Shown here piece by piece: positions 24,548-34,385 of a stretch of 48,047 nt of DNA. Origin of the DNA: Hungatella sp. UBA5385. GTDB taxonomy: Bacteria > Bacillota > Clostridia > Lachnospirales > Lachnospiraceae. The DNA is taken from positions 21,765 to 69,811 of the forward strand of contig DHOR01000029.1 of the NCBI GenBank assembly GCA_002409995.1, in the 5' to 3' direction. Position 1 is the stretch's first letter. The number at the start of each line of letters is the position of its first letter. Made by a program: the position numbers and the translations under genes. The notes below the pieces were generated by a model. The model was not told where the DNA came from. It did no database searches and saw nothing but the letters and a program-made list of their open reading frames with translations.

Positions 24548-26101
24548 ATGAAGAAGAAACTTATGGAAATGAGTCAGAACTTTTCAAGGGCAGCTATTCA
24601 GCCTGTTATGTTTCTGGCTATTATGGGGTTGGTGTTAGCTGTAGCAGTTGTAATGCAGTTGGATTTTATGCCGTCGATTGTAGTATTTTTGGGGACACTG
24701 TTAAAAACAATGATGGATACCATGCTTAATAATTTATCCATTGTATTCTGTGTTGGGTTGACCGCAGCATTTGCTAAGAAAAAGAAAGTAGATGCAGCTA
24801 TTGTGGGTCTGGTTTCCTACTTGATTTTCCTGGCAGCCAATAATGCATGGCTTTCTTCTCAGGGATTGCTTGCAGAAGCCGGTCCTATGGGACTGTTTGG
24901 AACAGGACAAAATATGGTTTTAGGATTTCAGGTAATTGATATGAATGTTTTCCTGGGACTGATTTTAGGCTGTATTACAGGATATATTCACAATAAATTC
25001 TGTGATAAGAAATTTCCTGAGATGTTAAGCATCTATGGAGGTTCCAGACTCGTATTTTTAATCATGATTCCTGTAACTCTGGTGCTTGCCATTGTGCTTT
25101 CCTACATTTGGCCTGCAGTTAATAATGGAATTGCACTGCTTTCCCAGTTTATGAAAAATGCAGGATCAGGAGGAGTATTCCTCTACTCATTTGGAAACCG
25201 TTTCCTCATTCCAACAGGACTTCATCATCTATTGTGGATGCCATTCTGTTTTACAGGGCTGGGCGGAACACTGGATATGGGCGGAAGTGTAGTCCAGGGA
25301 GCAGCTAATATTTTCTATGCAGAAATGGGAAATGCAGCAACTCTTGCAGCTATTGATGATTCTATCCGTTTTGCAACCTTCGGATTTTCAAAAATATTCG
25401 GAAGTATCGGTATCGGAATGGCATTTATCCGCTGTGCAAAACCGAAACATAAAAAAGCGGTAAAGGGTATGATACTTCCTACTGTTTTTGTAGGAGCAAT
25501 CGCAGGTATTACAGAACCACTTGACTTTTCCTTCCTGTTTATCTCACCGTTTTTATGGCTGGTTCATAGTTTGATTACTGCAGTGTCAGAAACACTTCTC
25601 TGGGTGTTTGGTTCTAGAACCTATGCCCTGTATGGACTGCTTGACACCATTGTATGTAATTCAGTTATCAGTCCGAAGCTTACAAAGATCTATATATTCT
25701 TTGTTGTAGGTGTTCTGATGGCAGCAGTTTGGTATCTTGTATTTACATTTATAATCAAGAAATTTGATATAAAAACACCTGGAAGAGATGATTCCTTTGG
25801 TGATGAGGTAAGTGATACAAAAGCAGTAAATTCAGGTGGAACCCATGGATATAGTCTGGAAGATGCTAAGCTGATTATTGACGGTCTTGGCGGAGAAGAG
25901 AATATTGAAACAGTCAATAACTGCTTTACAAGACTTCGCTGTGATGTGAAAGATGTATCAAAGGTTGATGAAGCTATAATTAAAAAAGCCCAGCAAAAAG
26001 GCGTTATTATCAATGGAAACAATGTACAGGTTATTATTGGCATGACTGTGGAAAGCACAAAGGATGCAGTGAAGAGTCTGCTAAATATGGAAAACGAATA
26101 A
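24548..26101 (+). CDS. PTS EIICB, alpha-glucoside/maltose type
   Basis: The 517-residue protein has an N-terminal EIIC membrane domain (about 1-410) with many hydrophobic spans and the substrate-site region GNRFLIPTGLHHLLWMPFCF, also GITEPLDFSFLFISPFLW. A linker leads to a C-terminal EIIB domain (about 440-517) with the phosphocysteine Cys459 in NNCFTRLRCDVKD. It imports and phosphorylates a sugar; the EIIA partner is not encoded here and must be supplied in trans. The GH4 enzyme 16 bases downstream, with a 6-phospho-alpha-glucosidase signature, points to maltose or a related alpha-glucoside. The ATG at 24548 is preferred over an in-frame GTG at 24533 because GTGGAGG lies just before it. Confidence 0.92.
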   Translation: MKKKLMEMSQNFSRAAIQPVMFLAIMGLVLAVAVVMQLDFMPSIVVFLGTLLKTMMDTMLNNLSIVFCVGLTAAFAKKKKVDAAIVGLVSYLIFLAANNAWLSSQGLLAEAGPMGLFGTGQNMVLGFQVIDMNVFLGLILGCITGYIHNKFCDKKFPEMLSIYGGSRLVFLIMIPVTLVLAIVLSYIWPAVNNGIALLSQFMKNAGSGGVFLYSFGNRFLIPTGLHHLLWMPFCFTGLGGTLDMGGSVVQGAANIFYAEMGNAATLAAIDDSIRFATFGFSKIFGSIGIGMAFIRCAKPKHKKAVKGMILPTVFVGAIAGITEPLDFSFLFISPFLWLVHSLITAVSETLLWVFGSRTYALYGLLDTIVCNSVISPKLTKIYIFFVVGVLMAAVWYLVFTFIIKKFDIKTPGRDDSFGDEVSDTKAVNSGGTHGYSLEDAKLIIDGLGGEENIETVNNCFTRLRCDVKDVSKVDEAIIKKAQQKGVIINGNNVQVIIGMTVESTKDAVKSLLNMENE

Positions 26102-26117
26102 GGTAAGGAGAATTACA

Positions 26118-27455
26118 ATGAAAAAATATTCTATTTGTATTGTAGGTGGAGCAAGTCGTTATACTCCTGATATGCTGGCAATGTTATGCAATCAGAAGGA
26201 CAGGTTCCCTTTAAAGAAGATCGTGTTATATGATATTGAAGAAGAGAGACAGAATGTTGTAGGAAAATACGCAGAGATATTATTTAAAGAGTATTATCCT
26301 GAGCTGGAAGAGATTGTATATACAACAGATAAGGCAGAAGCATTTAAGGATATTGACTTCGCTCTGATGCAGATTCGTGCAGGACGTTTAAAGATGAGAG
26401 AAATGGATGAGAAGATTGCCATCCGTCATGGTTGTTTGGGCCAGGAAACCTGTGGCGCAGGAGGATTTGCCTATGGTCTTCGAAGTGTTCCGGCTATTAT
26501 TGATTTAGTCAATGATATCCGCAAGTACTCACCGGATTGCTGGATCTTAAATTACTCCAATCCTGCAGCAATTGTGGCTGAAGCAACTAAAAGAGAATTT
26601 CCAGATGATTACCGAATTATTAATATCTGCGACATGCCTATTGCCATTATGGATATGTATGCAGCAGTTCTAGGCAAAAAAAGAAAGGATCTGGAACCGA
26701 AATACTTTGGTCTCAATCATTTTGGTTGGTTTACCCATATCTATGATAAAGATACAGGAGAGGATTATCTTCCGAAGTTAAGAGAGATATTAAAGACACC
26801 GGTTGATGTTCAGACAGAACCATTGTTCCAGGAGCCATCCTGGAAAGCAACCTTCCATTTTATGAGTCAGATGATCAATGATTTTGATGAGTATCTGCCA
26901 AATACTTATTTGCAGTATTATCTGTACCCGCATAAAATGTATGCAAAACAGAATCCTGAATACACAAGAGCCAATGAAGTGATGGATGGCAATGAAAAAG
27001 AGACTTACGAGCGCCTGGAAAAAATTATTGCTCTTGGTAAAATACATGGTACCGAATATGAGATCACAGAAGATGTAGGCTGCCATGCAGAATATATAGT
27101 AGATTTAGCCACAGCTCTTGCCAATAACACCAATGAGATTTTCCTCATTATCACAGAGAACAAGGGCGCTATTGAAAATGTAGATGCAGACATGATGGTT
27201 GAAGTACCCTGCCGTGTAGGAAGCAATGGAGTAGAACCACTGGTGGCAGGACCAATACCAACCTTTTACAAAGGTATGATGGAGAATCAGTATGCTTATG
27301 AAAAGCTGGCAGTAGATGCCTGTCTGGAAGGCAGTAAGAAGAAAGCACTTCAGGCTCTGGTTTTAAACCGAACAGTAGTGGATACAGATACTGCTATAGA
27401 GCTTCTTGATGATTTGATTGAAGCTAATGAAGGGTATTGGAATGAAATGAATTAG
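26118..27455 (+). CDS. 6-phospho-alpha-glucosidase, GH4
   Basis: The 445-residue protein is full length for GH4. The N-terminal Rossmann segment (ICIVGGASRYTPDMLAMLC) binds NAD+. MREMDEKIAIRHGCLGQETC, GAGGFAYGLRSV and NYSNPAAIVAEATKRE are family motifs. CDMP at 171-174 is the tetrapeptide typical of 6-phospho-alpha-glucosidases (other GH4 activities use CNVP, CHSV or CHG), and His201 in GLNHFGWFT helps bind the divalent metal. GH4 enzymes cleave by oxidation at C3 and elimination, needing NAD+ and Mn2+. It should hydrolyse the maltose- or alpha-glucoside-6-phosphate delivered by the upstream EIICB to glucose-6-phosphate plus the other sugar. SD AAGGAG; a strong terminator follows. Confidence 0.95.
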   Translation: MKKYSICIVGGASRYTPDMLAMLCNQKDRFPLKKIVLYDIEEERQNVVGKYAEILFKEYYPELEEIVYTTDKAEAFKDIDFALMQIRAGRLKMREMDEKIAIRHGCLGQETCGAGGFAYGLRSVPAIIDLVNDIRKYSPDCWILNYSNPAAIVAEATKREFPDDYRIINICDMPIAIMDMYAAVLGKKRKDLEPKYFGLNHFGWFTHIYDKDTGEDYLPKLREILKTPVDVQTEPLFQEPSWKATFHFMSQMINDFDEYLPNTYLQYYLYPHKMYAKQNPEYTRANEVMDGNEKETYERLEKIIALGKIHGTEYEITEDVGCHAEYIVDLATALANNTNEIFLIITENKGAIENVDADMMVEVPCRVGSNGVEPLVAGPIPTFYKGMMENQYAYEKLAVDACLEGSKKKALQALVLNRTVVDTDTAIELLDDLIEANEGYWNEMN

Positions 27456-27509
27456 AGAGTGGAAAATTATTCGTATGAATCATTTTCAAAGAGAGATTAT
27501 AGAAGTTGG

Positions 27510-27552
27510 GATGACATTTATCATGTAAGAATGACAAATGTCATCTTTTTTT
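27510..27552 (+). terminator. Rho-independent terminator of the PTS-GH4 operon
   Basis: Perfect 10-bp stem GATGACATTT (27510-27519) / AAATGTCATC (27536-27545) followed by seven Ts. Confidence 0.9.
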
Positions 27553-27661
27553 GTACTAAACTCATGACAATGTACAGCTGTTTCCTCCTTTGAACGCCGG
27601 TAAAGAATACGGACGGGATCATTCTTCTGTCAGACATCATTGACAGCTCTTGGGCAGGAAG

Positions 27662-27690
27662 TTGACATTTATATGAATTCAAGCTATGAT
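27662..27690 (+). promoter_or_regulatory. Predicted strong promoter of the cupin-AraC regulator
   Basis: Consensus TTGACA at 27662-27667 and TATGAT at 27685-27690, 17-base spacer. It implies transcription from about 27697, so the start codon at 27746 is used and not an earlier in-frame ATG at 27686. Confidence 0.7.
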
Positions 27691-27745
27691 CATGATATTG
27701 AAGTATTCATTCTCCACAATCAATTTTTTGACAGGAGTTGTTCAA

Positions 27746-28624
27746 ATGATACGGGAAGAATATATTGAACGTATATACAATCCGATTCTTGAAGATTTAT
27801 TTGTTCGTTACTCGGATAAGCTGGAAGGACAATCGTTTTATCATACTCATAATGGGTATGAATTATATTTTTTAATGGTAGGGAAGGTCAATTACTATAT
27901 TGATCAGCAATGCTATCAAATAGGGCCCGGAACGATTCTTACGATCCGTCCCGGAGAATATCACAGAGTAGAGTTATTGGAAGATAAGTATAAGCGGTTT
28001 GTTATTAATATCAGCAGCAGGTATCTGGATATGCATTCTACACCTCATACCAATTTATCTGAGTGTTTTCAGCAGCGTCCCGGCAATAGGCCCAATATCG
28101 TTGTGATCTCTCAGGAACAGACTGAAGAATTGCTGAAGCTGTATAATTCACTGTTGGATTTAAAATTAGAAACAGGATACGGTCAGGACGTTAAAACTTC
28201 ATCCTATGTTTTGTTTTTACTGGTGAAGATTAATCTTCTTTTTTTCAGTAATAAAGATGATACGCCCCTGCCCAACGTTATGCCTGCCCTTGTTGATAAA
28301 ACCATTGCTTATATAAATGAACATTTGCTTGAGAATTTTTCACTTGATGAGCTTTCTGAGCAGCTGTTTTATAATGGTACATACATAAGCCGTAAGTTTA
28401 AGTCTATAACAGGCTTGTCAATTCAGCAATATATCCTGCACAAAAGAATATACCTGGCACAAAGCTATTTAAAGGAAGGAAAGTCGGTAACAGAAAGCTG
28501 TATGCTTTCCGGTTTCAACGACTATTCTAATTTCTCTAAAACATTTAAAAAATATGCAGGTATATCTCCAAAACAATATCAAAAAAGAGCTCTTGAATCC
28601 ATATGGCCGATTTACTTTATGTAA
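27746..28624 (+). CDS. AraC-family regulator with N-terminal cupin sensor
   Basis: The 292-residue protein has a cupin-like arabinose-binding-type domain in the N-terminal half (SFYHTHNGYELYFLMVGKVN, YQIGPGTILTIRPGEYHRVE) and two helix-turn-helix units at the C-terminus (FSLDELSEQLFYNGTYISRK, ESCMLSGFNDYSNFSKTFKK, YAGISPKQYQKRA). Soluble regulators of this shape bind a sugar and activate adjacent glycosidase genes; the GH2-GH67-importer operon begins 239 bases downstream in the same direction. SD ACAGGAG lies 8 bases before the ATG. A weak stem (ACCAGA/TCTGGT, 28625-28644) follows the stop without a T run, so some read-through into the operon is possible. Confidence 0.9.
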   Translation: MIREEYIERIYNPILEDLFVRYSDKLEGQSFYHTHNGYELYFLMVGKVNYYIDQQCYQIGPGTILTIRPGEYHRVELLEDKYKRFVINISSRYLDMHSTPHTNLSECFQQRPGNRPNIVVISQEQTEELLKLYNSLLDLKLETGYGQDVKTSSYVLFLLVKINLLFFSNKDDTPLPNVMPALVDKTIAYINEHLLENFSLDELSEQLFYNGTYISRKFKSITGLSIQQYILHKRIYLAQSYLKEGKSVTESCMLSGFNDYSNFSKTFKKYAGISPKQYQKRALESIWPIYFM

Positions 28625-28692
28625 ACCAGATTTATTTGTCTGGTATATATAAATGAATTGGCTGTTTTTTTGTGCGTATTTCACCAAAAAAT

Positions 28693-28706
28693 CATTACCG
28701 GTAATG
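28693..28706. promoter_or_regulatory. 14-bp perfect palindrome, operator candidate 1
   Basis: CATTACCGGTAATG is perfectly symmetric and lies 5 bases upstream of the predicted -35 of the GH2 operon. A closely related site lies at 28786-28797, on the other side of the promoter. Confidence 0.5.
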
Positions 28707-28711
28707 TATTG

Positions 28712-28739
28712 TTGTCAAAATATACTTTAAAAATAGAAT
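28712..28739 (+). promoter_or_regulatory. Predicted promoter of the GH2-GH67-importer operon
   Basis: TTGTCA at 28712-28717 and TAGAAT at 28734-28739 with a 16-base spacer, about 124 bases before the GH2 start. The leader is AT-rich and shows no obvious riboswitch. Confidence 0.5.
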
Positions 28740-28785
28740 AATAAAATCGTTTCACGACAAAAAAATATGATTGATATACATATTA

Positions 28786-28797
28786 ATTACAGGTAAT
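28786..28797. promoter_or_regulatory. Operator candidate 2
   Basis: ATTACAGGTAAT matches the core of the palindrome at 28693 (ATTACCGGTAAT) at 11 of 12 positions. It lies in the leader, about 45 bases after the -10. Centres are about 92 bases apart, close to nine helical turns, so one repressor could bridge them by looping. That role is inferred. Confidence 0.45.
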
Positions 28798-28863
28798 AAC
28801 TAATATAGTTAATGTAATTTGGAGGACGATAGATAAAAGGTAAAGAATGGAGAGAAATACCAT

Positions 28864-31800
28864 ATGGAATGGGGCAGATTATTTAATGATAACTGGGAGT
28901 TTTCAATTAATATGGATTCAATTCCGGAATCAGATGCTTTTAATCCGGTAGAAATACCTCACGACTGGCTGATTTATGACTCCTGCAATTTGTATAAATC
29001 GGATACAGGCTGGTATAGAAAAAAAATCATATTGGAAAAAAGATTGGAGAAATTATATTTCCTGAGATTCGATGGTGTGTACATGGACAGTACAGTTTAT
29101 GTAAATGGAATAAAATGCGGAGAATGGAAATATGGTTATTCTGCTTTTACAATAAATATAACGGAATCCCTAAAAACAGGTGAAAATGAGATCCTTGTAA
29201 AAGTAGTTTACCAGAGCCCTAACTCCAGATGGTATTCCGGTGCGGGTATCTACCGTAATGTTTGGTTTCAGGAGACAGAACAGATCTGGCTGATACAGGA
29301 TGGAACCTATATTTCAACTGAAATGGAAGATGACAATACGTGGCGTGTTAATGTTAACGCAGAAGTCGGTATAATGAATGATAAAAGTACAAGTGATTTG
29401 TCAGTATGCTTCCGTGTTTTTGAAAGTAAGTTCAACGGGAAATGGAATACAGCGGAATTAGAGACAGAAACCAATTATTCCCAGAGTCAAATCAGTAAGT
29501 ATGGGGAAGAGCTGCAGGAAGGACAAAAGACAGCAGCGGAAGGTCAGGTATTATTAAACTCATTTGATAAAAATAATAGTAATAGCAAGGAAAATATTAT
29601 AAATGCCGGGGTACAGCTCCAAATTACCAGACCAACATTGTGGAATCCGGAAGCTCCTTGTTTATATGTTCTGGAACAGACATTAATGGAAAAAGACCGG
29701 ATTATTCAAAAGGAATACATCCGGTTTGGACTCAGACATTTGGAATATAGGCCGGACAGCGGTTTTTGGTTAAACCATAAGCATATAAAATTAAAGGGCG
29801 TATGTGAACATCATGATTTGGGATGTCTGGGTGCGGCATATAATCAGGCTGCAATGCGCAGAAAGTTTAAAATACTCAAGAATATGGGGGTTAATGCAGT
29901 GCGTACCGCCCATAATATGCCTTCGGCAGAACTGATGGATTTGGCTGATGAAATGGGAATACTGGTGGTTTCTGAAGGGTTTGACATGTGGGAAAGTCCC
30001 AAAACTGCCTATGATTACGCCAGATTTTTCCCGGAATGGTACGCATCAGATGTGTCAAGCTGGATACGCAGAGACAGAAATCATCCCAGTATCATCATGT
30101 GGAGTATTGGAAACGAGATACATGATACCCATGAGGGAGAAAGAGGCAGACAGATAACCAAGGCTCTGTGTGCAGAAGTAAGAAAGCATGACCCAAAAGC
30201 AAATGCGCCTATGACAATTGGCTCTAATTATATGCCGTGGGAAAATGCACAGAAATGCGCAGATATGGTAAAATTGGCCGGATATAATTATTCAGAAAAG
30301 TATTACGATTGCCATCATAGGAAACATCCTGACTGGATTATATATGGAAGTGAAACATCATCTACAGTACAAAGCCGGGGAGTTTATCATTTTCCATATT
30401 CGAAACAGGTTTTGGCAGATCAGGATGAACAATGCTCGGCATTGGGTAATTCAACCACCAGCTGGGGAGCAGCTTCATCGGAATACTGTATTATTTTTGA
30501 AAGGGATAATACTTTTTCCTGCGGACAATTTATATGGAGTGGATTTGATTATATTGGAGAACCCACCCCGTATCATACAAAAAATTCCTATTTCGGTCAG
30601 ATCGATACAGCCGGTTTCCCCAAAGACTCCTATTACATATACCAGGGTTCGTGGAGGGATGAGGAGAAAGGAAACATACTTCATTTATTTCCTTATTGGG
30701 ATTTTAATGAAGGACAGACTGTGGATGTAAGAGCGGCATCAAATGCAGCGTATATTGAATTGTTTTTAAACGGCAAAAGTCAGGGAATCAGGAATATTGA
30801 TATTCGGAAGGGAAATACCCTTACCGGAGATTGGAGTGTTATCTACGAACCGGGAGAAATAAGGGCGGTTGCCTATGATGGAAATAAAAAGAAGGTTTCT
30901 GAAGCAGTCAGAAAAAGTTTTGGCGATGCTGCACATATCATATGTTCGCCTGATAGAACCAGCTTCCTGGCAGATGGAAAGGATTTGATATTTATAGAGA
31001 TTTCCATGACGGATCAATACGGAAATCCGGTGGAAAATGCCAATAACCGTGTACAGATTAACGTGCAGGGGAATGGGAAGCTTGCAGGAACTGATAATGG
31101 AGACAGTACAGATTATGATTCTTATAAAGATTCAAGCCGGTGTTTATTCGGTGGGAAGCTGCTTGCTGTTGTTCAATCACGAAGCTCTCAAGGTGAGGTT
31201 CTTGTGACCGTCAGTGGGGAGGGGCTGCCCCAGGAAACAATTACTTTATATGCAAAACCATGTGGGATAAGTCTTAAGGAAAAGGAAGCTTCAGGAGAAA
31301 GACATAAAACAATAGATTTAAACAAGGAAGTAAAGGTGGAAATTCCGGTAAGGAAGATTCAGATTAGCAACAGGGGAAACAGAATTCTTACTGCAAAACA
31401 GCCGGAAACAGAGCTGATGGCAGAGCTGTTCCCGGTAAATACAAATTACACGGAGCTTTTCTGGAGTGTAGTGGATGATGGGGGTATCCCCTCCCATCTG
31501 GCGGAAATTAAATGGAATGGAAACAAAGCCAGGGTAAAAGCAAAAGGGGATGGACGTTTCTGGGTACGCTGTATGAGTAAGAACGGGCAAAACCATATCC
31601 GTTTAATTTCCCAGCTTGATCTGGAAGCTGTTGGATTCGGTGCGGCATATTTAAATCCGTATGGATTTATATGCGGCGGAAGCTATCAATATGAGAAGGG
31701 GAACCCGGGAAACGGCAATGAACATGGTGTTGCCAGTGCCAGAGATGGCGAAACCCAGGTTGGTTACCGCAATTTGGATTTTGGCCAGGCAGGTTCCGAC

Positions 31801-32442
31801 GAAATAACCATTCCTATATTTGCATTAGACAGTGAGCCTGTAAGAATCCGTATATGGGAAGGGATGCCCGGTGAAAACAATAGTCTGCAGATCGGTGATG
31901 TAATCTATCAGAAACCCTCCATATGGAATGTTTATCAGGAAGAGACCTTTCAACTGGATAAAAAACTAAAAGGAATTACCAGTATTTGCTTTGTGGTGGA
32001 TAAAAAAATACATATAAAAGGATTTTCGTTTACCAGACAGTATTCCGGATTTGAAAAGGTAAATATTGTTGATTGTAAGCACATTTATGGTGACAGTTTC
32101 CGTATGGAACAGGACGGGGTTTATGAAATTGGAAATAATGTCACTCTGGAATTTGATGAAATGGATTTTGGGGAAGAAGGAGCCGGAGGACTGATTCTCT
32201 GCGGTCATTCTCCCATAACCTGTAATACGATACACTTGCGTTTTATTGATAGGATTACGGGAAGTGAAGTCAGAAATATTATGGAATTTTCCGAAAGCGA
32301 TGAAATGTGTGAAAAATATTACCGCCTGGATAACATAAAAGGAAGACAGAACGTATTTTTTATTTTTATGCCGGGCAGCAGATTTGATTTTAAGTGGTTC
32401 CGCTTTCTGAAGGACGAACCGGGTGAAAAGGAAAATAAATAA
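28864..32442 (+). CDS. Very long GH2 enzyme (beta-galactosidase family) with C-terminal carbohydrate-binding-like domains
   Basis: The 1192-residue protein has a sugar-binding jelly roll (WYRKKIILEKRLEKLYFLRF, DGVYMDSTVYVNG), an Ig-like domain, and a TIM barrel with LKGVCEHHDLGCLGAAYNQA, acid/base Glu418 (MWSIGNEIHD) and nucleophile Glu497 (IIYGSETSSTVQSRG). After about residue 620 come a DUF4982-like segment (AASNAAYIELFLNGKSQG), an invasin/Ig-like C5 domain (ADGKDLIFIEISMTDQYGNP), and two regions resembling CBM6-type modules (about 930-1060 and 1065-1190). Usual GH2 length is 600-1030. There is no signal peptide, so it acts in the cytoplasm. Beta-galactosidase is most likely by motif, but GH2 also has glucuronidases and others. 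The esterase gene starts 1 base after its stop. Confidence 0.88.
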   Translation: MEWGRLFNDNWEFSINMDSIPESDAFNPVEIPHDWLIYDSCNLYKSDTGWYRKKIILEKRLEKLYFLRFDGVYMDSTVYVNGIKCGEWKYGYSAFTINITESLKTGENEILVKVVYQSPNSRWYSGAGIYRNVWFQETEQIWLIQDGTYISTEMEDDNTWRVNVNAEVGIMNDKSTSDLSVCFRVFESKFNGKWNTAELETETNYSQSQISKYGEELQEGQKTAAEGQVLLNSFDKNNSNSKENIINAGVQLQITRPTLWNPEAPCLYVLEQTLMEKDRIIQKEYIRFGLRHLEYRPDSGFWLNHKHIKLKGVCEHHDLGCLGAAYNQAAMRRKFKILKNMGVNAVRTAHNMPSAELMDLADEMGILVVSEGFDMWESPKTAYDYARFFPEWYASDVSSWIRRDRNHPSIIMWSIGNEIHDTHEGERGRQITKALCAEVRKHDPKANAPMTIGSNYMPWENAQKCADMVKLAGYNYSEKYYDCHHRKHPDWIIYGSETSSTVQSRGVYHFPYSKQVLADQDEQCSALGNSTTSWGAASSEYCIIFERDNTFSCGQFIWSGFDYIGEPTPYHTKNSYFGQIDTAGFPKDSYYIYQGSWRDEEKGNILHLFPYWDFNEGQTVDVRAASNAAYIELFLNGKSQGIRNIDIRKGNTLTGDWSVIYEPGEIRAVAYDGNKKKVSEAVRKSFGDAAHIICSPDRTSFLADGKDLIFIEISMTDQYGNPVENANNRVQINVQGNGKLAGTDNGDSTDYDSYKDSSRCLFGGKLLAVVQSRSSQGEVLVTVSGEGLPQETITLYAKPCGISLKEKEASGERHKTIDLNKEVKVEIPVRKIQISNRGNRILTAKQPETELMAELFPVNTNYTELFWSVVDDGGIPSHLAEIKWNGNKARVKAKGDGRFWVRCMSKNGQNHIRLISQLDLEAVGFGAAYLNPYGFICGGSYQYEKGNPGNGNEHGVASARDGETQVGYRNLDFGQAGSDEITIPIFALDSEPVRIRIWEGMPGENNSLQIGDVIYQKPSIWNVYQEETFQLDKKLKGITSICFVVDKKIHIKGFSFTRQYSGFEKVNIVDCKHIYGDSFRMEQDGVYEIGNNVTLEFDEMDFGEEGAGGLILCGHSPITCNTIHLRFIDRITGSEVRNIMEFSESDEMCEKYYRLDNIKGRQNVFFIFMPGSRFDFKWFRFLKDEPGEKENK

Positions 32443-32443
32443 A

Positions 32444-34360
32444 ATGAAAAAGAACAGACAGAGGCTGGAGCTTCCAATATTGTTACAGGAAGGGACTGTT
32501 CTTCAGCGGGACAGAAGTGTAAGGATTTGGGGAAAAGGTGCTCCGGGAAAGACCGTATATATTCGTTTACAGCATAAGGAATGGAATACAAAAGCAGATA
32601 CAGCCGGTAAATGGGAACTTTATATCAAGGATCTTAAAACCGGAGGACCTTTTACAATGGAAATCAGGCAGGATGATGAATTTATACATTTGAATGAGAT
32701 ATATGTGGGGGACTTATGGGTATGTGCGGGACAGTCCAATATGGAACTACCGGTAGCAAGGGTAAAGGATGCTTATCCGGATATTCTTAATGACTGCAGT
32801 AATCCATATATCCGGATATTTACGGTACAGGAGCATTATGACTTTCAGGAACCTGCAAAGGAGCTTAGGGGCGGTCAATGGAAAGCAGCCGAAAAACGTG
32901 TATTGGAGGAATTTTCAACCTTCAGTTACTTCTTTGCCGAGAGGCTGCAAAAGAATTTGAAAATTCCCATAGGCATTATTAATGTCAGCAAAGGCGGGTC
33001 GCCAATCGAGGCCTGGCTTGATAAAGACTCCATTAAGGATAGCGGAGAGCTGTTAAAGGAGTCTGAGGCATATCAAAATGATCATGATATAAAGTCTTTC
33101 ATACAAAAAAATGAAGAGATGCATAAACAGTGGTATGACGATGTCAGATGTAAAGATGCCGGGATTAAAAATACCGGCTGGTATCTTAACCGACAGCAGG
33201 AAGGCTGGAAGACGATTGATTTGCCAGGATGGTTTGATACAGAAGAGTTAAAAGGCTTTTGCGGTTCCATATGGCTTCGGAAAAGATTTGACGTACCTCC
33301 GGATATGGAAGGAAAGGCTGCGAATTTATGGTTGGGAACGATTGTAGACAGCGATGAAACATATATAAACGGCATGCTTGTAGGGCAGACCGGCTATCAA
33401 TATCCTCCCAGAAAATATAAAATTCCGAAAAAAATACTGAAAAAAGAAAATAACATATTGATGATACGGGTGATATGTGAAAGCGGCAAAGGAAGACTGA
33501 CACCAGATAAAGAGTATTGTCTGTTTTCTGGTGACACACGGGTGGACTTAAGGGGAAATCATAAGAATAAGTGGGAATACAGGATCGGATGCCGGTCCGC
33601 TCCTGCCCCTGTAATGGATTTTATCTCAAGAAAACCAACCGGACTATATAATGGAATCCTGGCTCCTTGTATGAAGATGACAGTTAAGGGGGTGGTATGG
33701 TATCAGGGTGAATCCAATGATAAAAATGCGGTTGATTATGAGAAACGTCTGAGCAGTTTGATTACACTATGGAGAAAAGGCTGGGGAGACCACAGCCTGC
33801 CTTTTATACTGATACAGCTTCCTGCTTTTTCCATAGATTTTGAGAAAGACGATCATAGCTGGCCGGTAATCAGAGAAGCGCAAAGATGTGTGGCCCACAA
33901 GCTTCCGCAAGTAAAAATGACGGTTAATCTTGATCTTGGTGAGTGGAATGATTTACACCCACTTCGGAAAAAAGAGGCGGCTTACCGGGCGGCCCAGGCA
34001 GCCGAAGCCTTTGATTATAAGGAAGAAAGAGCAGATCTGGGGCCTGTGCCGGTGAAGCTGTTGGAAGAAGATCATAAAGTTCTGGTTGTGTTTGAACATC
34101 TCCGGAGCGGTATTACGGTTTTAGGAGACACGATAAAGTCCGTGCAGATAAAAGGAGAAGATGGTGAATATTATGATGCCCGGGCATGGGTGGAGAATGA
34201 TATGCTGATAGCGGAATATCCTGATGAATGCAAAAAGGTTTGCGGACTGCGCTATGCCTGGAGCAATGCACCTGACGGAGGGCTGCTGGCTGACGGTCGG
34301 GGAAATTTAATTTCTCCTTTTCAACTAACCACAGACATTGATACAACGGAAACAAAATAA
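32444..34360 (+). CDS. SGNH carbohydrate esterase (sialate O-acetylesterase-like)
   Basis: The 638-residue protein has an N-terminal Ig-like domain (DRSVRIWGKGAPGKTVYIRL), then the SGNH block with Ser98 in CAGQSNME. A GH2-type sugar-binding domain is inserted in the middle (GSIWLRKRFDVPPDMEG, LWLGTIVDSDETYINGM). The second half of the esterase has GVVWYQGESNDKNA and the Asp503/His505 pair in WNDLHPLRK. Related bacterial enzymes remove acetyl groups from sugars, and several act on acetylated xylo-oligosaccharides, not sialic acid, which suits the GH67 neighbour. No signal peptide. ATG 32444 follows the GH2 stop directly; an in-frame GTG at 32423 overlaps GH2 and has no SD, while AAAAGGAAA lies before the ATG. 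Confidence 0.88.
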   Translation: MKKNRQRLELPILLQEGTVLQRDRSVRIWGKGAPGKTVYIRLQHKEWNTKADTAGKWELYIKDLKTGGPFTMEIRQDDEFIHLNEIYVGDLWVCAGQSNMELPVARVKDAYPDILNDCSNPYIRIFTVQEHYDFQEPAKELRGGQWKAAEKRVLEEFSTFSYFFAERLQKNLKIPIGIINVSKGGSPIEAWLDKDSIKDSGELLKESEAYQNDHDIKSFIQKNEEMHKQWYDDVRCKDAGIKNTGWYLNRQQEGWKTIDLPGWFDTEELKGFCGSIWLRKRFDVPPDMEGKAANLWLGTIVDSDETYINGMLVGQTGYQYPPRKYKIPKKILKKENNILMIRVICESGKGRLTPDKEYCLFSGDTRVDLRGNHKNKWEYRIGCRSAPAPVMDFISRKPTGLYNGILAPCMKMTVKGVVWYQGESNDKNAVDYEKRLSSLITLWRKGWGDHSLPFILIQLPAFSIDFEKDDHSWPVIREAQRCVAHKLPQVKMTVNLDLGEWNDLHPLRKKEAAYRAAQAAEAFDYKEERADLGPVPVKLLEEDHKVLVVFEHLRSGITVLGDTIKSVQIKGEDGEYYDARAWVENDMLIAEYPDECKKVCGLRYAWSNAPDGGLLADGRGNLISPFQLTTDIDTTETK

Positions 34361-34385
34361 TAAAAAAGGTGAAATAATAGGCAAT

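Noticed and set aside
27553..27661. Riboswitch or small RNA between the GH4 terminator and the AraC promoter
   Set aside because: Only a short CTGTCA/TGACAG inverted repeat (27628-27646) is seen, with no recognisable riboswitch core.
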